64,000 nt of DNA from Hydractinia symbiolongicarpus (Eukaryota > Cnidaria > Hydrozoa > Anthoathecata > Hydractiniidae): contig NC_079881.1 in the NCBI RefSeq assembly GCF_029227915.1, positions 5,952,001-6,016,000 of the forward strand, written 5' to 3'. Position numbers and translations under genes: made by a program. The notes under the pieces are model-generated. The model saw only the letters and a program-made list of their open reading frames with translations, made no database searches and was not told where the DNA came from. Positions 56,023 through 64,000 of this stretch are shown here, piece by piece (the first letter of the stretch is position 1; the number at the start of each line of letters is the position of its first letter).

Positions 56023-57345
56023 TGTATATATAGTACAGAAAATAATATTTTTTGCTTATTAAGGAACTCGAACAGATAAACAACTAATTAATGAAGAAAA
56101 AGAATATCAACGAATGTGTTTACGTGATCTGAAAAAAAATGATATCGTTAATCTGAGAAAACCAATTGTGATGCATCTGATATTTTAAGCATTTAATTAT
56201 CCAAATCATTTTCTTGTCCTCCTTCTGTTTATAAACTACATTTAATTGCTCCGAAGAATATAAACGAAAAGTTGGGACAAATTTATCTGTTGAATCGAGT
56301 ACGTACGACGACATAGAAAGTCAAAATAATTAAATTAAATTATTAAAAATTAAAAAACTCCCCTGAAAATTCGAACGGAAGAAACATATAATTCCCTGCA
56401 TATATTTCCCTCTATATAATTCCCTGCTTTTAATTTCCTGCATATATTTTTCTACATATAATTCCCTGTTTATACTTCCTTGTAAACATTCCCCTGCATT
56501 TTTAGGTTTTATGATTGTAATCTTACTTATTGAACAAAAAAGTAAATTGTAAAAAAAACACCTTTCTAAAATCTTACACCAGTAATATCATTTAATTAAA
56601 AAAGGATCATGTCATAAAGCCAGGCATAATTAAGAAAAATTGACATCAATTTGTTACATTTCTACACCCAATCTTATTCTTACTTAAAATCATTCAGAAA
56701 TTAAAATTCTTTGTCTGTAAGGGCATTTGGCTAAACTGCCAAGTCATTTTTTTATTGTATGTGTTGACAATGGTTTTTGATGTTTAACCCTTACAACGAC
56801 TTTGAATTTATTTTTACAACCGAAATTTGCTTTAAAAAGCAAATTTCATTACATAATCAATTATGTTATCATTAGGCTAGCTACTTTAAATAGCGCGCGA
56901 ACAAATTTTTTAACAACAAAATTTCTACTACATTGTATACAGAAGAAATATCACAGTTTTAAAAGACAGCTCAAGTAAGTTCAATTTTTATTCTTTCATC
57001 TTGTAAATACAATTACTATTTTATACTTTGTTTGTGTGGATGAAAAGTATCTACTAAGAAGTTACCTAATTGACATTCTTTCTCTATTGTTACATATTGT
57101 TAAAAAAAAAAAAGCAGTAGAAATCCACTCGTTTCAAATCGAGGGGGAGTGGAAAACAAGTTCGAATAAACAAAAATGTGATAAAGCAGAATAATATACA
57201 AAAATTTTATGTAGCAAGGGATTAAGAAAATCGAAATTAGCGGATATGTAAATATGAAGACATTCGAGTTGACTATTAAGGACTGAAAAAGTTTGGTGAT
57301 AAAACAATATTTATTTATTCTTTACTTGTAACGTTTTTAGATAAG
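56023..57345. other. Intergenic and 5' flank of the claudin-like gene
   Basis: No gene is supported. There is a run of TATAATTCCCTGCA-type phrases near 56385-56500 and a hairpin-like GAAATTTGCTTTAAAAAGCA near 56823. Confidence 0.4.
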
Positions 57346-59192
57346 ATGACTGAAAAGTTTAAAATCCTTTCCATTATTGGACTAGCGTGGTTGTCGTTGG
57401 CTGTACTGGCACACATTGTAGGGCTAACAACCAACAAGTGGGTGGTTACCACTTTCTCGGCTGATGTTGATAGCATAGTCAAAGCATTAATACCCAACAG
57501 CAATTCTAAAAGTGTTACAAATCTACAAAATCAGATCTCCATCGGAGGCGTAAATTCTGTGAACCTACAAAAATTATTGAATCAAATGGAATCATTAACG
57601 TTATTAAGATCGCTTTCATTTGATGTAACAATCAGCAGCGGCATGAAGGAGATTTGTTTGGACGTTGAAAAAAAGAGTGATGCAATCGACAAAAATCTTA
57701 TCGACACCATCAACCGTCAGATTGAAGTGCAAGTTGGGATGGTTGTTAAATGTCATAGTATTTCACATTTAAGTGATTTATGGAAAGAATATAAAACAAA
57801 CTTAAAACGACTTGGAGTTAAGTTAAATGAGGAAGTGAAGAATATTGATGGTTATTTCGATGGTATAACATTTGTTTGTTTGTATTTAAAGTCATTTCTG
57901 TTAAGCTCTGATTTCTTTTTCTATTATATATGCTATAATTGTTAAAATAAAAAATTCTTTCAATTTTAGCGTTGAACAATGTCAAGATTTGTATTATTGC
58001 AGCTGCAGTGTTTGCTAGTTTAGCCTTGGTTGCTTCATTTGTAAAAGCTCCTTGTTTGGATATCTCCTACAAACAATGGATTGTGGGTATTGTTGTTGCT
58101 TGTGCTTTGATTGCAAGTAGGTTTTTTGTTCTTAACATTGATGACAATATGGTATCTTTCTTAGGATGCGTTACTGAGCTTGTATTGCAGTTCCTGACAA
58201 ATATCCTGATTGTGAAAATGTATTCTTTTTTTTCTAATCAGAAAATTAAAGTTCCCAAGAACTAATTTTTGCACAACATATTAGCAAGTCTTAATATTTC
58301 GCGAATTTTACAAAGAAAAAAATCGATGTCATATCTTTTTCAAATTATACCGTATTTCAAGGGCTTTTATATAGGAGACAAAAAATTGAAGTTGAAATTC
58401 ACATATTTATTACATACAGTGCTAGGTTATTGAATAAATTAATGTAAAAGGCTAATTTCATGACAAAAATTCGGCCAAAAATTGTTTCGAATGTTAAAAC
58501 AAAAAATGCGCTCTTTTTCTTTCTTTTTTTAAGTAAAAGCAAAAATAGTCAAGTTAAATTTTGGCAGACGACGATTTGTTCTCCTTTTTTAAAATAACGT
58601 CGTCAAAATCAATGCAACGAAGGAATGAGAGATAAATACACGTGAAAATTAGGAATTTCCCATGCGCATGCTCAAACGTTTTCGTTTTAAAAATTTTCAA
58701 ACAAAATGCGGCGTAGAGTTAGCCCGTCAAGTGTTTTTTTCAGAAGACAAAGAATCTAAGTTTCAGAAGACAAAGAATTTAAATTTCCAAAGGAGTAATT
58801 TTCGCGGATTTAGGGAAAAACAAGTTTCCTTCTAATTTTCGCAAAATTAACTAACCTCGCGAAATTCTCTAAAGATCGCAAGCATTAATGGTTTATCTTT
58901 TTTATTCTCAGTTGTATCTTCAATTGCTGGAGTTGCAGTATTAAAAAAAGAATTTAACCTTAAAACCGATTTTGAAGATCAAAAAGAAAGGAACCTTGCA
59001 GAACTTAAAAAGTTTAGCAAACCATTATTCGATCAATATGCTACCTTATTTGACACTCTGAAAATAACAGAAAAGAATGGTTATTCTCACATCCTTTTTT
59101 GTTTTGGAATTGTCTTGTTGTTCGCTGCAGTAATAGTAAACATTGGAGAATTGATCAGTGGCAGGAAAAGCAAATATGGTGGATACGTATAA
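57346..59192 (+). CDS. Claudin-like four-helix membrane protein
   Basis: Three exons, 57346-57862, 57970-58116 and 58912-59192, join in frame (phase 1 at both introns) to give 314 aa. Four hydrophobic helices are visible: IIGLAWLSLAVLAHIVGLTT (about 10-29), VKICIIAAAVFASLALVASF (about 177-196), WIVGIVVACALIAIVSSIAG (about 210-230) and ILFCFGIVLLFAAVIVNIGE (about 280-300). The first extracellular loop is long (about 145 aa) with NKWVV after TM1 and two Cys (EICLD, VVKCHS), as in the claudin/PMP22 group; the GLW motif is not obvious. The C-terminus SKYGGYV resembles the -YV PDZ-binding end of claudins. Members shape cell junctions or act as membrane organisers. The acceptor TTTTTAG lies five bases before the ATG. 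The second donor (GTAGGT at 58117) was chosen because it keeps the frame. Confidence 0.75.
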
Positions 59193-60101
59193 ATGTCATT
59201 TCTAATGTCAGATGATAGAAAAATGAACTAATCAAAAGTTTTATAACTATATTGAATATGTAACATATATGATATTAATCTTCATATTTTTTATCTATTT
59301 GTTGATTAACCCAGATTTGTGTAATTGTGTTTTACTCCCGTAAAGTAGTATTTTCGTGCATCCATGATTTAACTGAGGTTTCCAAATGGTGCAACATCGA
59401 CTACATAGAAAAGAATGATGGTTTTATTAAACGAGAAAGACGTTTAACATCAATTTACTTGTATTATAAAAAAAATAACAACTCCGATATTGCGATTATA
59501 GCTACTTTAAACAGGCAAAAGTATTTAAAAAGGGAATTTGAAGCCTAACGAGTCTGAATTGTAACTTTTTTTATCCATTCCGCTACTTATTCTTAGTATC
59601 AGTAAATTTTGAAACCAAAGTCTTTTAAAAACGGACTATTCAAAGTAAAATGGTTTTCACAGCTTCTGACGATAAAGAGACATTAAACAGGATCAAAAAA
59701 AAGTTTTAATCAGGTTCAAGTATAGCCAATTTTTGGGTTATCTAACCAATATCTCACTCAATAATAAAAAAAGAGATTCCGAAATATTTGGGCCTGTTTC
59801 TATCAACTTTAAATTGCATGCTACCTGAAAATTTGATAAATACAGTTCGTTCACTTATGGACGAGTGATATCGCGCTTTATTCTTATGCAGAGAGCCCTT
59901 CTTCATAATCCTAGGCGTATCTTATACTCACGTGAAGTACTCACACAAAATCACCATCTCCAATGCAAGGTTTATATACACTAAAGACGTATTCAAATTT
60001 TCTTATTGACAACAGCACCAAAAAAGAAATACAAAGAAAATTCTGAGCAGCAAAATAACAGTGAAAATGTTTCAAAATTAAACTGCAGTCTCATATAAAG
60101 A
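59193..60101. other. Intergenic between the convergent claudin-like genes
   Basis: AT-rich, with no supported gene. The 73-codon open frame at 59327 has no recognisable features. Confidence 0.4.
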
Positions 60102-60452
60102 GGGATTTTCACGAAGCTGATTTTTTACTGTACCAAGTTCCATGTATTTCACTAAGAAACGGAATCTTCCATTGAATAATATGATAAATTTTACTATACT
60201 ATATTGTGAATTTTTTTAGCAATGAGTTTTTCTAAAAATAAATACTGAAAGTTACCTTCCAATTGGCCGAAAATTTTACAGCGAAATTTTTCGCCGCTAA
60301 AAAATAAAAGGACTGTTCTACTTTCTAGCAGGGCAAATTTTTAGTAAACTTTTTAGTAAGGCGAATTTTTTTCCGCAAATATAAAACAAACATAACTGCG
60401 CATGCTTATATACATTTTGCTGGCGAATTTTCCTTCGTGAAAATCCTCCCTA
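60102..60452. mobile_element. Diverged PIF/Harbinger-like MITE
   Basis: The left end AGAGGGATTTTCACGAAGC and the right end CTTCGTGAAAATCCTCCC are inverted copies of one another, with TAA on both outer sides. AACTGCGCATGCTTATATAC near the right end corresponds to AACTGCGCATGCTCAGATAC in the copy at 36007-36198. The left part carries unrelated sequence, so the element is rearranged. Confidence 0.55.
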
Positions 60453-60535
60453 ATATTTACATTTTTTTCAGTTTCTGCACAAAATCATGTTATCTGTGTT
60501 TTCGTTTTTGTTTCCATGGCAACACTGAACACGAT

Positions 60536-61057
60536 TTAAAATCTTTCGGCAAAGAAGCCAGTTATTGTTGTAGCAACACAAAACACGCACCCGACCCATC
60601 CGAGTGTAAAACTTCGTCCGTACACAACATCCGGTAATTTCATGCCAAAACTTTTTACACCGGGCGGTAGCAAATCTTCTATCGGCATAAGCATGTATCC
60701 GGACAGTGCACCGGCTAAAACAAGAGCGGAGCAAAGAGAGAAAATTGAAATATTCCACCCTTTGATTTTTATTGAAAAAATGCTTAGGAATGAAAGCGCT
60801 GCGGCTGTAACACTTGAATAGCACGCTATTATAAGCACAGCTCGGCAAGCATTTAAAATGTTTTCATTGTCTACCGGTGGATATTCTATACACTTAGGTT
60901 GTCCATCCACGCACATTTGAAAGATGCCTTGATGAATTTTTAACCCAAAATCTTTAATATCGTAAAAACCCCAATGATCACCAGCTGCACATGTGACGGT
61001 GAGGCAAAAAGCCGTAACGGCCGTAAATAAGAGTACAAATCTGCCATACTTCGCCAT
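60536..61057 (-). CDS. Claudin/PMP22-like tetraspan protein
   Basis: A single exon encodes 173 aa with the layout of the claudin/PMP22/EMP superfamily: TM1 (about 7-26, FVLLFTAVTAFCLTVTCAAG), a short first loop with DHWGFYD and GIFQMCVDGQPKC, which fits the W ... GLW-x2-C-xn-C signature with Ile-Phe in place of Leu-Trp, then TM2 (ACRAVLIIACYSSVTAAALS), TM3 (IFSLCSALVLAGALSGYM) and TM4 (FTLGWVGCVFCVATTITGFF). The tail is very short (AERF), with no PDZ motif. It is convergent with the claudin-like gene at 57346. Short single-exon claudin-like genes are known in invertebrates; barrier function is inference. Confidence 0.8.
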   Translation of the reverse strand: MAKYGRFVLLFTAVTAFCLTVTCAAGDHWGFYDIKDFGLKIHQGIFQMCVDGQPKCIEYPPVDNENILNACRAVLIIACYSSVTAAALSFLSIFSIKIKGWNISIFSLCSALVLAGALSGYMLMPIEDLLPPGVKSFGMKLPDVVYGRSFTLGWVGCVFCVATTITGFFAERF

Positions 61058-61079
61058 ATCGATTTCTGTTTCGCCAACT

Positions 61080-62470
61080 TATCTTTCGTATCTTTGTATC
61101 TGTCGTATCTTTTCGCAAGGATAAATTACAATTGCAAATCTCTCAAAGTTTAAAATAAATTATTTATATTGTTTATTATATAAATTTTTAAAATCAAAAG
61201 AGTTTTAGTATTTTACATACTATTATTTTTAAATTTGATTTATCGTAGTGTAATTGTTAATCGTAAATTAATAATTCCTACCTTCTATTATTATCTATAA
61301 AATCTTTAACATGTGCACACATCGGTACACCTGTTTTAAAACAGAAAAATAATATTTGCTTCTCTGTTTATGCTTTAGACGTTTTACGCTTCTTGACAGT
61401 ACAAGGAACCTTCACTCAAACATCATAAGGGTTAGGGACCAAGAGGCTTAACCCTAATTACACATGGGACTAGCACAACGCCCCCGCGGCCTGTGCATAA
61501 CTTTGTTGAGCACGTGGTTGAGTGGTGAGATTTTGTGACTGCTCTTAAATTTTTTTATGGCTTGCGATAAAAATTGCTTTTACACTTCGCGGAATGTATT
61601 GTGTTTTCAGGGAGGGAGAAATTAATTTTGAAAAGTACATTATCGTGGGAGTGTTTTTAAATGCTGTATTTGTTATATAAATATTTATTACATGTGTGTT
61701 GGTCACAAGTCTTTCACCAACATGCATGTAATAACGGGGCAGATAACAAATGCACACACTAATTTATCTACAGGCACTATTTTCTGTTATCATAAAAAGA
61801 CATTGTTTAACACTGACGCCATCTATGCAAATACACAGAGTGTTTATTCTACCATTTTATCCTTTTTATGGGGATGAGGGGTGCACGAGCATGTGACTTT
61901 ACTCAAAGGTTAGAGGGACAAGTTATAGTACCGTTTTCCATCCCAATTTAGCCTGAATAGACATTCTGCAATAAGTTGGAATAAGCGTGTTGCTGAGAGA
62001 TGACAAACACATACACTTAATTACCTACAGGCACTATTTTCGCAACTTTGTTACATGTATGTTGGTGGCCAGTTTAAGTAGGTGAAATAAAAATATGAAG
62101 AAAATAGACAGAAAAGTTAAAAAAACATTTTTAGTGACTTTCTGTTTTTGTGATTCCTAAAAATTTACGTTTAATAAATATCAAGTTTACTTTATTCAAG
62201 GAGCTTTATTTGACACTCCGCTTTTCGCTTATACAGATACTTGCGCATATGCAGAACCTAGATTTACGTGAGAAGACCTACATTTGTACGGCAGAAGAAA
62301 GACATAGCCCGACGTACAGTCAGTTTTGTCCAACTTTTCACAACAATGTTCGCGAAATTTTGATCAACATATCTGCAAAACGAAATGTTTTTAAAACAGA
62401 CTAAACACGTATTAGAGAGGTTACGTCATTATACATCAACAGACGGAAGAAAATACCCATAAATTCAACA
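61080..62470. other. Intergenic, no supported gene
   Basis: A phrase CTACAGGCACTATTTTC occurs twice (near 61768 and 62023), with weaker flanking similarity, suggesting an old duplication. Confidence 0.4.
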
Positions 62471-62535
62471 CAAGTGCGTCGCTTGATGACGTGCGTCATC
62501 AAATGACGTGCATCATTCAATGACGTAGTTTTGAG
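62471..62535. promoter_or_regulatory. Cluster of CRE/ATF-like sites
   Basis: Within 50 bp, TGACGT occurs three times (GATGACGTGCGTCATCAAAT, GACGTGCATCATT and AATGACGTAG), two of them paired with TCAT to give CRE-like half-site palindromes. They lie about 400 bp before the putative first exon at 62911. Confidence 0.4.
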
Positions 62536-62700
62536 AGTAAAAAAAGTAGACGTGCTACCTTTAACAGAAAAAACAAACGCCCTATTTAAACAAACACTCG
62601 ATGTAAACAAACATCCGCCCTTTTTAATATCCGTTTTAAAGTGCCTGATCGTGGGTGAAAAGTTCCAAAAAAATATTTCAAAATAATAATAGTTAAGACA

Positions 62701-62872
62701 GCGAGAGCTGCATCGTCGTTGGCGATCACAATATGTTAGTAAAGCGAGAATTACATCGTCGTTGGCGATCACAATATGTTAGTAAAGCGAGAATTACATC
62801 GTCGTTGGCGATCACAATATGTTAGTAAAGCGAGAATTACATCGTCGTTGGCGATCACGATATGTTAGTAAA
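62701..62872 (+). repeat. Four tandem copies of a 43-bp repeat
   Basis: The unit GCGAGAATTACATCGTCGTT plus GGCGATCACAATATGTTAGTAAA starts at 62701, 62744, 62787 and 62830. Copies 2-3 are identical as read; copies 1 and 4 differ by one to three bases. It lies just before the putative exon at 62911. Confidence 0.9.
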
Positions 62873-62910
62873 ATTAAGAGTTCTAAATAAGAAACATCAA
62901 CTATTTTTTC

Positions 62911-63106
62911 ATGCTATATTTTCTCATGATGGCGGCTTGCTCTACTAACAATCTTGTTAATGGTACACAGAAATATGAGCCGTATTTTTTACCAGATAAC
63001 AACACACGTCATCCACACGTCAATACAACAAGTAGTTATCACCAGTCTTCTCAAACATGCATGTTTATTAAAGACAGTTTTACACCTGAGACTTATATGG
63101 TCAGCG
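62911..63106 (+). CDS. Possible first coding exon of an unidentified gene
   Basis: The open frame starts at 62911 (further in-frame ATGs at 62926 and 62929, the latter with a better context, ATGGCG). It reads MMAACSTNNLVNGTQKYEPY, then TSSYHQSSQTCMFIKDSFTP, and reaches a GTTAGT donor at 63107 in phase 1, just before a stop. The polar, Ser/Asn/His-rich composition would fit the N-terminus of a transcription factor or adaptor, but no domain is visible and the next exon is outside the window or not recognisable. Confidence 0.35.
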
Positions 63107-64000
63107 GTTAGTGAGGCCTGATCATTTAAAAGCCCTGGGAACTACATTCATGGAGGACATGTAGTAATATCCTTAGGAAAAAAGTACTGAGAACGAAGTT
63201 AGCATTGAAAAAAATTTCAATATCGATATTCTTTAAGAAAATGCTTATATCTGTATCATCTACCCCCTTTTTCAATGTTGCATTTATACATTAAAAAACC
63301 AACGGAAGTAATTTCTTTTAAGTTTGGAAGAAAGAAAAATACTGGCAGCCGTTAGTTACCTGCCATTATGAATAATAGATATTACAGACTAGCAGTACAA
63401 ATTGTTGAAATTTAGATAAATGATTGAAGATCGGAGTTGGACTTCTGTTGTCTATCGTCGTATGCTACTTTCTATAATGTTTACTAAATCTTCGATCAGA
63501 GTGGGAATCGAACGCCTACCCCAGTTTTTTTATTATATAATAATTTCATCTTGCTATATGTAAGATTGATTATTACACGATGGTTCGGAAACTGTATCAA
63601 GGAAGATGCGGAGGAGAGTGTATTTAGAGGTGTGATCCGTCAAACTATATTGTGCTCCATACATAAGGAATTATCATAGTTTACAGAGCTATAAGTAAAA
63701 CCAACTGTGGAAAAACGATTATGCAACCTGATCCTGCACAGTGAGAAAATTTAAAGCCTTAATTCCACATTATTCTTCTTTCAAAGTTTTTACTGAGTTA
63801 ATCCTTTCCGCTAGCTAAGAGATAGACGTAACAACAGACATAGAACTGTCAACACAGAGAGAAGACTTCAACATGCGAATCCGATAACGCGAGAATAAAC
63901 TTCCTTTGGAATGAATAAACTCAGCGGGATAAATATCAACATATTCTTACCCAGTTTTGTTTCTCCTGCGATGTAACTTATTTAAAAAGGAATCTGGGTT
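63107..64000. other. Presumed intron or intergenic end of window
   Basis: No coding sequence is recognised. A GTTCGATTCCC phrase (minus, near 63508) resembles a tRNA B box but has no partner A box. Confidence 0.3.

Noticed and set aside
62401-62772. 123-codon minus-strand frame
   Set aside because: It overlaps the CRE-like cluster and the start of the tandem repeat and has no recognisable domain.
63490-63525. tRNA B box-like GTTCGATTCCC on the minus strand
   Set aside because: No matching A box or acceptor stem at the expected distance; at most a SINE fragment.

Overview
The window is eukaryotic nuclear DNA from an invertebrate animal. It is roughly two-thirds A+T, has GT-AG introns, scattered genes with metazoan homologues (PGS1, RPSA, CYB5R-type reductase, ECSIT, claudin-like tetraspans, rhodopsin-like receptors) and many decayed transposons. 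The style (very AT-rich, compact genes, CR1/L2-like LINE, Penelope, Helitron and tyrosine-recombinase debris) fits a cnidarian, perhaps a hydrozoan; this species call is inference only.

Layout. 1-348 (-) is the 5' coding part of an unrecognised charged protein. 1.9-5.6 kb is repeat-rich: a Helitron-like element, a frameshifted tyrosine-recombinase remnant inside nested inverted repeats, and a tRNA-derived SINE. 7.17-11.54 kb (+) is the five-exon cardiolipin-pathway gene PGS1. 14.53-21.55 kb (-) is the ribosomal protein gene RPSA with a TATA/TOP-type start; its introns carry two sets of C/D-box snoRNA-like sequences, four tandem copies in one intron and three in another. 22.5-26.25 kb (+) is a nearly complete LINE with a 2A-like motif, a PHD-type zinc finger, an endonuclease and a reverse transcriptase broken by one frameshift. 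26.8-27.2 kb (-) is a Penelope-like 3' end with a hammerhead ribozyme core. 29.77-30.68 kb (+) is a single-exon NADH-cytochrome b5 reductase. 32.48-35.21 kb (+) is ECSIT. 37.96-38.94 kb (+) and 52.11-53.09 kb (-) are two divergent single-exon seven-helix receptors. 41.8-44.4 kb (-) and 50.4-50.9 kb (+) are two head-to-head paralogues with an N-myristoylation signal, a lysine cluster and a Gly/Cys-rich tail; a decayed third first exon lies between them. 57.35-59.19 kb (+) and 60.54-61.06 kb (-) are claudin-like four-helix membrane proteins. 62.7-63.1 kb has CRE-like sites and a 43-bp tandem repeat before a possible first exon.

Most genes look unrelated in function. Three encode mitochondrial or lipid/redox proteins (PGS1, ECSIT, the b5 reductase). 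The membrane-signalling part (37-61 kb) combines receptors, predicted lipid-anchored proteins and junction-like tetraspans. The features most worth following up are the snoRNA arrays in RPSA, the lipid-anchored Gly/Cys-rich pair, the 2A-bearing LINE, the Penelope ribozyme, and a short Helitron-like family with well-defined ends.
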